48,926 nucleotides of DNA from Ruminococcus sp. FC2018 (GCF_000621805.1 NZ_JHXH01000017.1:1-48926), one strand, 5' to 3'; positions 14,438-23,875 are shown, counted from the first letter of the stretch. The notes: generated by a model not told the origin, from the letters alone. Numbers and translations: made by a program.

Positions 14438-16570
14438 TTATTCTCCGCCACCGTTTTCATCAGGCTTTTTTTCGGTGCTATCGGTATTTTTGGTGGTATC
14501 TTCCGTTTTCTTTGTCTCAGTGTTTTCGGTCTGTTTTGTAGTTTCCTTTGTGGTAGTCGGGGTTATCTCAAGGAACTTATCGGTAAACGGACCGGAAATT
14601 ATATTGGCTGTCTTCTTGTCAAAGTCAACATTATAGACAATATAAGGAGATGCAGTTTTACCTGTCTGGCTGTTTCTTACATGAATTGTAAACGACTGAG
14701 TCTTCTTGCCCTTTACAGAAAGCTCGAAATACGATCCTGCAACTGTTTCAGCCTTATCCATTGTTGTTGTTCCTACGATTCTTGCATTGTTATAAACAAT
14801 TACAGAATAAGAGCCCTCAGCACCGCTTGGTATAGGAAGTCTGAGCGTGAGAGTAGACTCATCTACTTCACCCTTGGATACGCTGATCACGATGTCAGAG
14901 CCTCTATTTACTCTTTCATCCGCATCTACGCTCTGAGCAATAACCATGCCCTTATCGCCTTCGTGTCCAACTTCCTTAACTACAGCATTAAGCTTATTCT
15001 CTTTAAGCAGGGCTTCTGCCTTTTCACGGGTAAGACCAACTACCTTTGGAACCTTTACCTGAGTATTGAACGGACCGTCACTTACAAATATCTTGATAGT
15101 TCCGCCAACATGGTATTCAGAACCACCCGCAGGCTCTGTCTTTGTTACATAGCCCTTAGGTACATCGTCATTATACTCACTTGTGAGGGATACAACAAAT
15201 CCCGCTGCTTTGAGTTCACTTTCAGCGACCTCTTTAGTCTTGTTTTTCTCTTCCGGTACAGTTGTCATCTGTTTACCTTTACTTACTTTCAAAGTACAGG
15301 TGTATCCTTCTTTAACAGTCTTGCCCGGTGTATCTGACTGCCAGAAGATGATCCCGGCATCGTACTCGCTGTTGTTCTCATTTGTTATCTCAAACTGCAG
15401 TTTATCCTTCCACTGCTGTTCAACATCAACAATACTCATTCCAACAAAGTTTGGTATCTCAACGGAGCTTGTGTGCATTCCGTTAGAACCGCCAAATGAT
15501 TTGAAAACGGTTATACATACGATAACTGAAGCCATTATTACTACAGCAACCGTTACAGCAAGAAGTATAGGAACTATATAAGAGCGTTTCTTCTGAGGAA
15601 CATCATCCTCATCATCGTCCTCATCGTCGTCATAATACTCATCGTCATAATCATCGTAGTAATTATCGTCATAATAGTTGTCGTTTTTATACAGTTCGTT
15701 GCTGACTGGTGCTGCACCGTTCTTATAACCGAAGACAACAGACTGATTGAGCTTGAATGTATCAATATCTCTGATCATATCAGCGGCAGACTGATATCTG
15801 TTATTCGGTTCCTTTTCCATGGCATGAACAACTATTTCTTCCAGTGCTTCCGGAACAGAAGGCATTATATCTCTTGGAAGAACAAGATCGTCCTGCATAT
15901 GCTTAAGGGCAATAGCTACAGGATTATCTCCGTCAAAAGGCTTATGTCCGGTAAGCATCTCGTAGAGCAAAGCACCTACCGAGTAGATATCTGATCTTTC
16001 ATCGGTAAGATCACCTCTTGCCTGTTCCGGCGAAATATAGTGAACAGAACCTATAGTCTTATCCGAAAGAGTTTTGCCGTCTATACGAGAAAACCTTGCA
16101 ATACCAAAATCCATGACCTTGATGGTACCATCGGTAAAGAGCATAATGTTCTGAGGCTTGATATCACGGTGAACAATACCCTTATCATGTGCATGCTGAA
16201 GTGCCCTGAGGATCTGAGTAACAAAATGAAGAGCATCCTTCCATTTCAACACACCCTGCTGTTCAATAAACTCCTTAAGGGTTATGCCGTCAATATACTC
16301 CATAACTATGTACTGTATCTCATCGGAAAAACCTACATCATAGATCTTAACGATGTTCGGATGAGAAAGGACAGCAATAGCCTTGCTTTCATTTCTGAAT
16401 CTTCTGAGAAACTCCTCATTTTCCGCAAATTCAGGTTTAAGTATCTTGACAGCTACCTCACGGTCCTCCATGACGTCAACAGCTTTATATACATCAGCCA
16501 TTCCGCCAACACCGATAAGCTCTGTTATCTCATATCTGCCGTCAAGCTTCTTACCGATATTAGAATCCAT
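14438..16570 (-). CDS. prkC: PASTA-domain Ser/Thr protein kinase (PrkC/Stk1)
   Basis: Membrane kinase that senses muropeptides or lipid II and phosphorylates growth, wall and translation proteins; 710 aa. The kinase domain spans about 10-270: glycine loop LIGVGGMADVYKA, catalytic Lys in VAVKILK (K42), HRDIKPQN (Asp 136) and DFG (154-156). An unusual Tyr/Asp/Glu-rich stretch at about 296-323 is followed by a membrane helix (about 331-356). Three extracellular PASTA repeats lie between about 370 and 575, then a beta-rich region and a Thr/Lys/Glu-rich tail. The ATG at 16570 is taken because AGGAG lies 8 nt upstream; a GTG three codons earlier overlaps that site. It is paired with its phosphatase upstream. 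Confidence 0.95.
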   Translation of the reverse strand: MDSNIGKKLDGRYEITELIGVGGMADVYKAVDVMEDREVAVKILKPEFAENEEFLRRFRNESKAIAVLSHPNIVKIYDVGFSDEIQYIVMEYIDGITLKEFIEQQGVLKWKDALHFVTQILRALQHAHDKGIVHRDIKPQNIMLFTDGTIKVMDFGIARFSRIDGKTLSDKTIGSVHYISPEQARGDLTDERSDIYSVGALLYEMLTGHKPFDGDNPVAIALKHMQDDLVLPRDIMPSVPEALEEIVVHAMEKEPNNRYQSAADMIRDIDTFKLNQSVVFGYKNGAAPVSNELYKNDNYYDDNYYDDYDDEYYDDDEDDDEDDVPQKKRSYIVPILLAVTVAVVIMASVIVCITVFKSFGGSNGMHTSSVEIPNFVGMSIVDVEQQWKDKLQFEITNENNSEYDAGIIFWQSDTPGKTVKEGYTCTLKVSKGKQMTTVPEEKNKTKEVAESELKAAGFVVSLTSEYNDDVPKGYVTKTEPAGGSEYHVGGTIKIFVSDGPFNTQVKVPKVVGLTREKAEALLKENKLNAVVKEVGHEGDKGMVIAQSVDADERVNRGSDIVISVSKGEVDESTLTLRLPIPSGAEGSYSVIVYNNARIVGTTTMDKAETVAGSYFELSVKGKKTQSFTIHVRNSQTGKTASPYIVYNVDFDKKTANIISGPFTDKFLEITPTTTKETTKQTENTETKKTEDTTKNTDSTEKKPDENGGGE
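15602..15685 (-). repeat. Low-complexity Asp/Tyr-rich coding tract in prkC
   Basis: The codons here spell runs such as NYYDDNYYDDYDDEYYDDDE followed by more D/E. On the plus strand this shows as reiterated ATCATCGT/ATAATCG units, an imperfect microsatellite that stays in frame. It forms a strongly acidic juxtamembrane segment between the kinase domain and the membrane helix. Confidence 0.85.
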
Positions 16571-16610
16571 TTTTTCCACTCCTATTTTCTTGTTTATGTT
16601 CTAATTCTTA

Positions 16611-17339
16611 CTAATTTGCAACAATAGCAACTGTTATATTATCCTTTCCTCCGCTGTCGTTTGAGTAACCTATCAGCTTTGCAGCTGCCTGATCCAGGTT
16701 CTTCTCAAAAACAGTATTGTAGATCAATTCACTGTCGCAATACTTTGACAAGCCGTCGGAACAGAGAAAAACTGTAAAGTTACCATATTCTTCAAGCTCA
16801 AAATAATCAACATCAACGTCTGCCTCTACACCGATAGCCCTTGTGATAACATTGCGAAGCTCATGGGTCTCTTTTTCCTCGGCAGTGATCTGACCGTTTC
16901 GATATAGCATTTCAACATAAGTGTGATCCGTAGTGATCTGCTTGATACCATCTTTATTCATAATATAAGCTCTGCTGTCGCCAACGCTGACGATATAGAC
17001 TTTTTTATCAACAACAAGGGCGGAAACAATTGTCGTTCCCATTCCGTTTTTCTCAATATCAGCCTTACTGTTTTCATAAACCACCGTATTTGCAAAATGA
17101 ACAGATGTAAGCATCATATTCCTTATGGAGTTTTCAGACATATCCTTTCTGAAATTTTCCTTGATACGGCTGATAAATGAATCAATGGCAAGCTGACTTG
17201 CCACACCTCCGGATGAGGCACCTCCCATACCGTCACATACAACCGAAATAGAAGCATTGTCATCAAGGAATTCAGCATATACACGGTCCTGATTTTCACT
17301 TCTCTTCATTCCGATATCGGTTTTATAAGATAAGAACAA
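16611..17339 (-). CDS. stp: PP2C-type protein phosphatase (Stp1/PrpC)
   Basis: Metal-dependent Ser/Thr phosphatase that reverses PrkC phosphorylation; about 242 aa. Family motifs are DIGMKRSENQDRVY, SVVCDGMGGASSGGVAS (metal Asp and DGMGG), GTTIVSALVV, VSVGDSRAYIM, ITRAIGVEADVDVD, CSDGLSKYC and GGKDNITVAIV. The start is probably TTG at 17339: the sequence AAAGGTGGTGA just upstream is a near-perfect ribosome site ending 5 nt before it. Two in-frame GTG codons (17351 and 17348) fall inside that ribosome site and are poor starts. It is followed by prkC. Confidence 0.92.
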   Translation of the reverse strand: MFLSYKTDIGMKRSENQDRVYAEFLDDNASISVVCDGMGGASSGGVASQLAIDSFISRIKENFRKDMSENSIRNMMLTSVHFANTVVYENSKADIEKNGMGTTIVSALVVDKKVYIVSVGDSRAYIMNKDGIKQITTDHTYVEMLYRNGQITAEEKETHELRNVITRAIGVEADVDVDYFELEEYGNFTVFLCSDGLSKYCDSELIYNTVFEKNLDQAAAKLIGYSNDSGGKDNITVAIVAN

Positions 17340-17385
17340 GCAATTCACCACCTTTCACTAACGTTTTTTCATTTTATTATCTTAA

Positions 17386-18432
17386 TCATATCTCATACTC
17401 TCTGCGAAGCTGTCCGCAGGCTGCATCTATATCAGCTCCAAGAGTACGTCTGACAGTTGCATTCATACCAAGCTCCTCAAGATACTTCTGAAATCTGTAA
17501 GCAGCCTTTCTGTCAGAATGATAGTCACGTTCCTTGATCTTGTTTACGGGAATTATATTGATATGACACACAAACCCTTTTAAGAGTTCATAAAGCTCAA
17601 GCGCATCTTTCCTGCTGTCGTTATGACCGTCTATAAGGGCATATTCAAAGGATATGCGCCTTCCCGTTGTTTTAAAATATTCTTTGCACGCCTTTATAAG
17701 CTCATTTATATCATACTTATCATTTATGGGCATTATTTCACTTCTTGACTTATTATTTGTCGAATGAAGTGATATAGAAAGAGTTATACCAAGTTTCAGC
17801 TTTGCAAGCTCATAGATCCTTGGAACAATACCGCAAGTCGATACAGACACATGGCGCAGCGACATATTCATTCCCTGACTGCATGATATTATGTTCAAGA
17901 AATTGACCACGTTGTCAAAATTATCCAGCGGTTCACCGATCCCCATAAGCACAGCGCCGTTGATCTTTCTTCCGCTAAGCTTCTGGGTCATGTAGATCTG
18001 TCTGAGAATTTCGGAGGAAGTAAGGTCTCTCTTGTACCCCGCTATGGTAGAAGCACAGAACCTGCATCCCATCTTACAACCCACCTGTGTAGATACACAA
18101 ATAGTGTTTCCGTGTTCGTATTCCATGAGCACAGATTCAATGTGATTTCCGTCAGAAAGCTCATATAAATATTTTACAGTATTATCGGTACAAGATTCAA
18201 GCCTTTTTACCTCAAATAGTGATTTTATACAAAATGAATCCTCAAGCTTACTGCGTAATTGTGCAGATATATCAGTCATTTCGGAAAAGCTGTCCACATG
18301 TTTTACGTGCAGCCAACTAAATATCTGTCCGGCTCTGAATTTCTTTTCTCCAAGCAACAGAATCTGCTCTTCAAGTTCCCCCGGAAGCAGCGCAAGAATA
18401 TCTATTTTTCCATTTTCATCAAAGATGACCAA
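17386..18432 (-). CDS. rlmN: Dual-specificity 23S rRNA A2503/tRNA A37 methyltransferase RlmN
   Basis: Radical-SAM enzyme that adds a C2 methyl to A2503 of 23S rRNA and A37 of some tRNAs; 348 aa. The [4Fe-4S] cluster motif is CKMGCRFC in STQVGCKMGCRFCASTIAG. Downstream are GIGEPLDN, VSVSTCGIVPRI, SLHSTN and the C-terminal NATVRRTLGADIDAACGQL, whose Cys forms the methyl-enzyme. The start is TTG at 18432, 4 nt after the rsmB stop, with AAGGTGAT as ribosome site; no earlier or nearby ATG is in frame. It sits between rsmB and stp, as in Bacillus. Confidence 0.95.
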   Translation of the reverse strand: MVIFDENGKIDILALLPGELEEQILLLGEKKFRAGQIFSWLHVKHVDSFSEMTDISAQLRSKLEDSFCIKSLFEVKRLESCTDNTVKYLYELSDGNHIESVLMEYEHGNTICVSTQVGCKMGCRFCASTIAGYKRDLTSSEILRQIYMTQKLSGRKINGAVLMGIGEPLDNFDNVVNFLNIISCSQGMNMSLRHVSVSTCGIVPRIYELAKLKLGITLSISLHSTNNKSRSEIMPINDKYDINELIKACKEYFKTTGRRISFEYALIDGHNDSRKDALELYELLKGFVCHINIIPVNKIKERDYHSDRKAAYRFQKYLEELGMNATVRRTLGADIDAACGQLRREYEI

Positions 18433-18436
18433 TTTA

Positions 18437-19753
18437 TCACCTTATCCTTCTGAACTTAGCTACAAAAAATCCATCAGAATTATACTTGCCCGGTGTAAGA
18501 GTTATACGGGTTTTATTTTTATCGTCACCAAAAGCGTCCCCAAGCGGACTACTTTCAAAATCCGGGTTCTCACGCAGAAAACGATCAACTACTTTGTCAT
18601 TTTCATCCCTTGACAAAGTGCAGGTCGAATACACAAGTATACCACCCATCTTAACATATCCGCAAGAAACTTTAAGTATATCATACTGTATCTGCGGAAG
18701 TCTTTGAAAGTCATTGGGATCCTTATATTTTATCTCAGGTTTACGGCGTATTACGCCAAGTCCCGAGCAAGGAACATCACACAAAACTCTGTCCGCCATC
18801 GGAAGACTGTCGGAAAAAACTTTTGCATCATTTTTTAATGCGCATATACAGGAAAGTCCCAATCTTTGAGCACCGGAGTTTATTAGCCTAACTCTATTAT
18901 CGTGAAGATCACATGAATAAACTTTTCCGGTATTATTCATCTTTTCGGCGATAGTAAACGACTTGCCTCCGGGGGCGGCGCAAAGATCCAGGACCGTTTC
19001 TCCCTCCATAGGATCCACAGCAGCCACACAAAGCTGACTTGCAATATCCTGCACGTGTATCAGACCTTGCTTATATGCCTGCGTATATTCAACACTGCCC
19101 GAGTAACAAAGATCAACAGCTTCAGGTATATGCGGTGATCTTTCAAAGGAAATGCCCTCGTCGGAAAACGCCCTTAGAACGTCATCCACCGACCTGCCAA
19201 CTGTATTGATCCTGACAGTATCCGGAGCTTTGCCTAAAGACGTTTCAAGCATTTGCAGGCACACAACCTCTCCATATTCACTCATCCATTTTCGGACAAG
19301 CCATTTAGGACATGAATACTCGATACAAAGACCGTCTATACGATCCCTACCCTTAGGCAGTTTCTTTCCTTTACGGAGAAACTCTCTGAGAATTGCATTG
19401 ACAAAACCGCTTACAGCAGGATTTTTATTCTTTTTAGCAAGCTTAACGCTTTCATCCACAGCAGCGTTATCAGGAACAGAATCCATGTAAAGCAGCTGAT
19501 AAAGACCACAGCGAATAGTATTTCTCAGATCAATGTTAAGCTTCTGAGAAGAATTCTTTGAAAGATCAGAAATAATCTCATCAAGTGTAAGCTTCCTTTC
19601 CAGCACACCATAGAACAATGCAGACGCAAATTTCTTATCCTGTGAAGAAAGATCATACTTTTTAAGTGCATCAGAAAGCAAAATATTAGAATAGGAGTTA
19701 TCCTTTTCTGTTTTTGTGAGCATTTTTACTACTATCTCACGTGCATTACTCAT
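18437..19753 (-). CDS. rsmB: 16S rRNA (cytosine-967-C5)-methyltransferase RsmB
   Basis: SAM-dependent enzyme that methylates C967 of 16S rRNA; 438 aa. An N-terminal NusB-like RNA-binding domain (1-135, with RNTIRCGLYQLLYMDSVPDN) is followed by the Rossmann methyltransferase domain. That domain carries VLDLCAAPGGKSFTIAE for SAM binding, LCDVPCSGLGVIRRKPEI with the first conserved Cys, and VYSTCTLSRDEND with the catalytic Cys. It begins 6 bp after fmt ends, and its stop is followed almost at once by the rlmN start. Confidence 0.95.
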   Translation of the reverse strand: MSNAREIVVKMLTKTEKDNSYSNILLSDALKKYDLSSQDKKFASALFYGVLERKLTLDEIISDLSKNSSQKLNIDLRNTIRCGLYQLLYMDSVPDNAAVDESVKLAKKNKNPAVSGFVNAILREFLRKGKKLPKGRDRIDGLCIEYSCPKWLVRKWMSEYGEVVCLQMLETSLGKAPDTVRINTVGRSVDDVLRAFSDEGISFERSPHIPEAVDLCYSGSVEYTQAYKQGLIHVQDIASQLCVAAVDPMEGETVLDLCAAPGGKSFTIAEKMNNTGKVYSCDLHDNRVRLINSGAQRLGLSCICALKNDAKVFSDSLPMADRVLCDVPCSGLGVIRRKPEIKYKDPNDFQRLPQIQYDILKVSCGYVKMGGILVYSTCTLSRDENDKVVDRFLRENPDFESSPLGDAFGDDKNKTRITLTPGKYNSDGFFVAKFRRIR

Positions 19754-19759
19754 AGGTTT

Positions 19760-20698
19760 TTACTCCATATCAAGCTTAGTGCCTTTAGCAATAGGGTTTC
19801 CACGGATATAGTCCTGCGTGTTCATTCTTTTTGACCCTTCTGCCTGTACAACGGTAAACCTCACAACTCCATCAGCACACTGTACACTGAAATCTCTTTC
19901 ATTCACAACTGTGCCCACAGGTGAATCAGCCGCTGTTCCCCTGCTGACTATTTCCGAACCGTAGACCTTCAGCCTTTTACCGTTAAGGAATGTAACTGCA
20001 CACGGCCAATCGGAAAGCCCGCATATCTTTTTGTGGACCTCAAAAACAGGCTTGTTAAAATCAAGCACGCACATATCCTTGCTGAGCATCTGAGCATAGG
20101 TCGCTTTGGAATCATCCTGTTTTACAGGCGTAATTTGTCCATTTTCAAGCTTTTCCAGAGTTTCTATAAGAAGATCTGCACCGATTTGTGCAAGTCTGTC
20201 AAAAAGCTGTGCGGCAGTTTCGTTTTCTCCTATTGGGGTGGATCTTTGCAGCAGGATATCACCTGTATCAAGACCTTCTCCCATGAGCATTGTGGTAATC
20301 CCGGACACTTCATCTCCGTTGAGAACAGACCATTGTATTGGTGCTGCACCTCTGTATTTTGGCAAAAGTGATCCATGAACATTGACACAATGAAGCTTTG
20401 GTATGTCCAGAACTTCCTTGGGAAGTATCTTTCCATAGGCAGCCACAACTATACAATCAGGTGCAAGCTTTTTAAGTTCTTCCCACATCTGCGGTTCTTT
20501 TTTCAGACTCTTTGGCTGATAAACAGGTGTACCGTGTTCAAGAGCGATCACCTTAACCGGAGGCGGCGTAAGCTTGTATCCCCTCCCCTTGGGTTTGTCG
20601 GTCTGTGTGAAAACAGCCACAACCTCATGTTTGCTCTCATAGAGTCTATTAAGTGTTGGAACGGCAAAATCCGGCGTTCCCATAAAAACTATTCTCAT
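19760..20698 (-). CDS. fmt: Methionyl-tRNA formyltransferase
   Basis: Formylates initiator Met-tRNA with 10-formyl-THF. The 312-aa protein begins RIVFMGTPDFAVPTLNRLYE. It has the family signature NVHGSLLPKYRGAAPIQWSVLNGD (catalytic Asn/His region), TTMLMGEGLDTGDILLQ, and the C-terminal OB-fold domain that binds tRNA. Its ATG overlaps the def stop (AAATGA), so formylation and deformylation enzymes are translationally coupled, the usual bacterial def-fmt pair. Confidence 0.97.
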   Translation of the reverse strand: MRIVFMGTPDFAVPTLNRLYESKHEVVAVFTQTDKPKGRGYKLTPPPVKVIALEHGTPVYQPKSLKKEPQMWEELKKLAPDCIVVAAYGKILPKEVLDIPKLHCVNVHGSLLPKYRGAAPIQWSVLNGDEVSGITTMLMGEGLDTGDILLQRSTPIGENETAAQLFDRLAQIGADLLIETLEKLENGQITPVKQDDSKATYAQMLSKDMCVLDFNKPVFEVHKKICGLSDWPCAVTFLNGKRLKVYGSEIVSRGTAADSPVGTVVNERDFSVQCADGVVRFTVVQAEGSKRMNTQDYIRGNPIAKGTKLDME

Positions 20699-21165
20699 TT
20701 AATATCTTCAACCTCAACAAATTCTTCCACGATCTCTGTAAAGATATGTCCGTCAAGGTGGTCAAGTTCGTGACAGACAGCCTGAGCAAAAAGACCCTCA
20801 GCCTCTTTTTCATACCATTCACCGTTTCTGTCCTGGGCTTTGAATCTGACTTTCATGGGTCTTGTAACATATCCCCACTCATTCGGACAGGACAAGCAGC
20901 CCTCAACAACACGCTGCGTCTCATCAGATTTCCAGGTGATCGTAGGGTTGATAAGCTCGTATACAGGCTCATCACCTATTTTTATTATACAAAGTCTGCG
21001 CAGCTTAGCAACCTGAGGAGCTGCAAGCCCAACACCGTTTGCCTGCTCCAGAGTTTCTGCCATATCGTCCAGCAGTTCCCAAAGCTTCTCATCAAACTTT
21101 TCCACAGGTTTACAAACCTTATGCAGAACATCCTCACGTTTATTCAAAATTGTTCTGATCGCCAT
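20695..21165 (-). CDS. def: Peptide deformylase
   Basis: Iron/zinc enzyme that removes the N-formyl group from nascent proteins; 156 aa. All three motifs are present: GVGLAAPQ, EGCLSCP (metal Cys), and QAVCHELDHLDG (metal HExxH as HELDH). The start has AAGGAAA upstream. It lies between priA and fmt. Confidence 0.97.
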   Translation of the reverse strand: MAIRTILNKREDVLHKVCKPVEKFDEKLWELLDDMAETLEQANGVGLAAPQVAKLRRLCIIKIGDEPVYELINPTITWKSDETQRVVEGCLSCPNEWGYVTRPMKVRFKAQDRNGEWYEKEAEGLFAQAVCHELDHLDGHIFTEIVEEFVEVEDIK

Positions 21166-21183
21166 TAGACATTTCCTTTCATT

Positions 21184-23649
21184 TCAAAGACCTATATCAC
21201 CATTTATATCCGCAAAAATACGGACATTGGAAAGATCTCTGTTTTTATAAAATTTATACAGCATATCCTTTATCATTTCTCTGAATTCTTTGCAGTTCCT
21301 TGTTTTAAGGATAAGTCTGTAACGATATCTGTTGTTTATCATTTCTATTGCACACGGTGCAGGACCGATAGCCCGAAGCGGAAAACTGACTTTATTGTTT
21401 TTAATGTACTCACTAAGGGTCTTTGTGACCCAGTCAGATGCTGCAATACAGCGGCTCTCCATCTGGGAGCTGAGACCGATAACGCACATATCACAAAACG
21501 GAGGGTACATGAGCGCCTGCCTCAGGGCGATCTCCTGTTCATAAAAGCCATCATAATCCTGTTTGGAAGCAAGCTCAAGCACATAATGGTCGGGAACAAA
21601 GGTCTGTATATATGCCTCACCCGGCTTGTCCCCACGTCCGCTTCTTCCAACGACCTGGGTAAGAAGCGAAAATGTACGTTCATAGCTTTTATAATCACCT
21701 GTAAAAAGCGACTTGTCAAGAGAGATAACGCCAACAAGTGTAACATTGGGAAAATCAAGTCCCTTTGCTATCATCTGAGTTCCAAGCATTATATCATATT
21801 CGCCTTTTTCAAAAGCAGAAAACTTCTCCTCGTAAGAATATCTCGACGACGTAGTATCGGCATCCATACGCAAAACTCCTGCATCCGGAAATAGCCTAAC
21901 GACCTCATCCTCTACCCTCTGAGTTCCAACGCCGCTCATCTGGAGCTTATCGCCGTGACACACAGGACAATGTCCGTCGAACTTCATCGTATAGCCGCAA
22001 TAGTGACACATCAGATGGTCATTCTTTTTATGATAAGTAAGCGGAATACTGCAATTCGGACAAGAAATGGCAGTTGAACAGGAAAGACAGCTGACTGTGG
22101 TCGTAAATCCACGTCTGTTCAGCAGCAAGATCGACTGTTCGCCTTTAGATAACCTGTCTTTGATAGCCTGAATAAGCTCAAAACTGAGCAAACCGTCATT
22201 TCCCGAAGCAGCCTGCTTTTGCATATCTACTATTTTGACATCAGGCAGCTTTGCATCACTATATCTTTTTTTCATCTCAAAAAGATGGAATCTGTTTGAC
22301 TTTGCGTAATAAAAGCATTCGAGAGACGGAGTAGCAGAGGCAAGTAAAAGGATACAGTTATTATGACCACATCGCTGTATTGCCACATCACGGGTATGGT
22401 AACGAGGGGAAGAATCCGACTTATAGGTTTGCTCCCCTTCTTCGTCCATAATAATTACGCCAATGTTTCTCAAAGGGGCAAAAACAGCACTTCTTGTTCC
22501 TATAACTATCCTTGCCGATCCGTTAAGAATCCGTTTGAATTCATCAGTACGCTGTCCCAGAGACAAAGAGGAGTGTAAAACAGCGATCGTCATACCGAAG
22601 TAAGATTTGAACCTGCTTAAAAGCTGAGGCGTAAGTGATATCTCCGGTACAAGAAGTATAGCCGTTTTACCGCTTTTTAAAACTTTATCGATCAGCTTGA
22701 TATAAACAAGCGTCTTACCGCTTCCAGTCACACCGTAAAGTAATGCACCGCAAGGGTTATTGCTATCAATAAGCTCCGATATCCCGTCGTAAACTGTCTG
22801 CTGCTCGTCGCTAAGCTCTATAAGCTCGGGCATATAGCTGTTTTCTGACTCACCGAGGGCATCACGGAAATGTTCGGTTTTAAAAGAATGCAGAACATTT
22901 TTATTTTCAAGCCTTTTTATTATATCCCCCGTGCAGTTGGTCATATACCTTACTTCTTTTTCACTTGCACAGCCAACTTCATCAAGAAGCTTGACTATAA
23001 GCGACTGTTTCGGAGTCAGAGTTGCAGTTATATTACCGTCAAGGTAATCGCGTGACAACTCTACCATCTTGATATTTTCATCTCCGACACGTCTTTTAAG
23101 GGTGTCGGACAATTCAATATATCCACGGTCGATAAGTCTATCGAGTGCCTTTTTACGCTTTTCATTACCTGTCAAGGATAAAAACTTGTCAACCTCACGC
23201 TGACTGGAAGAAGTGCGCATAAATGCGATCACTCCACGTTCCTCATCGGAAAGCTCAGATTCATCTATATAGGTATTAACCAGATTATAATGCAGATCTA
23301 TCCTATAAGAAAACCCGGTGGGCACAACAGTTTTATAAGCATCAAAATAAGTGCAGAAGGTGTTTTCCTTTAGCCAGAAGATAATTTTCATCATTTCCGG
23401 CGTTACAAGGCTTCTTTCGTCAACAACACTTTCAACCGGTTTAAGAGCACCGTTATACTCAGCGGACTCATATGTTCTGATGACAAATCCTATTGTTTTT
23501 TTGTTACCCTTTCCAAACGGAACAACAACTCTTATACCATCACTGATATACGGCTTGAGATCCTGAGGGACGCTGTAGCTATACTCGCTGTCAAAACCAT
23601 AATAAGCACAGCTAACTGCGATCTTAGCTACTGTAAAAACGCCTCGCAT
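21184..23649 (-). CDS. priA: Primosomal protein N' (PriA restart helicase)
   Basis: Superfamily 2 helicase that reloads the replisome at stalled forks; 821 aa. The N-terminal DNA-binding domains (1-240) include YSYSVPQDLKPYISDGIRV. Walker A is GVTGSGKTLVY. Motif II reads IMDEEGEQTYKSD, so the usual DEEH is DEEG here. The zinc-binding Cys pairs lie in CLSCSTAISCPNC and LMCHYCGYT...CPVCHGD. The helicase end has GLDFPNVTLVGVI and TQVVGRSGRGD. The ATG at 23649 has GGAGG 8 nt upstream. In Bacillus coaBC lies between rpoZ and priA; here only 16 bp separate them. Confidence 0.96.
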   Translation of the reverse strand: MRGVFTVAKIAVSCAYYGFDSEYSYSVPQDLKPYISDGIRVVVPFGKGNKKTIGFVIRTYESAEYNGALKPVESVVDERSLVTPEMMKIIFWLKENTFCTYFDAYKTVVPTGFSYRIDLHYNLVNTYIDESELSDEERGVIAFMRTSSSQREVDKFLSLTGNEKRKKALDRLIDRGYIELSDTLKRRVGDENIKMVELSRDYLDGNITATLTPKQSLIVKLLDEVGCASEKEVRYMTNCTGDIIKRLENKNVLHSFKTEHFRDALGESENSYMPELIELSDEQQTVYDGISELIDSNNPCGALLYGVTGSGKTLVYIKLIDKVLKSGKTAILLVPEISLTPQLLSRFKSYFGMTIAVLHSSLSLGQRTDEFKRILNGSARIVIGTRSAVFAPLRNIGVIIMDEEGEQTYKSDSSPRYHTRDVAIQRCGHNNCILLLASATPSLECFYYAKSNRFHLFEMKKRYSDAKLPDVKIVDMQKQAASGNDGLLSFELIQAIKDRLSKGEQSILLLNRRGFTTTVSCLSCSTAISCPNCSIPLTYHKKNDHLMCHYCGYTMKFDGHCPVCHGDKLQMSGVGTQRVEDEVVRLFPDAGVLRMDADTTSSRYSYEEKFSAFEKGEYDIMLGTQMIAKGLDFPNVTLVGVISLDKSLFTGDYKSYERTFSLLTQVVGRSGRGDKPGEAYIQTFVPDHYVLELASKQDYDGFYEQEIALRQALMYPPFCDMCVIGLSSQMESRCIAASDWVTKTLSEYIKNNKVSFPLRAIGPAPCAIEMINNRYRYRLILKTRNCKEFREMIKDMLYKFYKNRDLSNVRIFADINGDIGL

Positions 23650-23665
23650 TTCAATGACCTCCGGA

Positions 23666-23875
23666 TCAGTGATTTCTTATTTCGGGATCCTCAATAAAGC
23701 GGTATTCATTATTAGCAAATTCATCAACAGCAGTCTTTACCGGCTTTTCGTCCAGTATCACCTTATCCTCAAAGGCATCATCTGTTATTTCTCTTGCACG
23801 CTTTGCAACGGCAATAACGAGAGAATATGTGCTCTCATTGTTCTTTAAAATCTGACATACAGCTGGTCTAAGCAT
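23666..23875 (-). CDS. rpoZ: RNA polymerase omega subunit
   Basis: A 69-aa omega subunit that helps RNA polymerase assembly. It begins [20 protein letters not shown] and has AVAKRAREITDD, the conserved helix of the family. The start overlaps the last codons of gmk, with GGTGAT as ribosome site. The gmk-rpoZ pair is conserved in most bacteria. Confidence 0.93.
   Translation of the reverse strand: MLRPAVCQILKNNESTYSLVIAVAKRAREITDDAFEDKVILDEKPVKTAVDEFANNEYRFIEDPEIRNH

Noticed and set aside
14681-15337. Plus-strand open frame of 218 codons inside prkC
   Set aside because: Antisense to the PASTA repeats of prkC; low-complexity, no domain.
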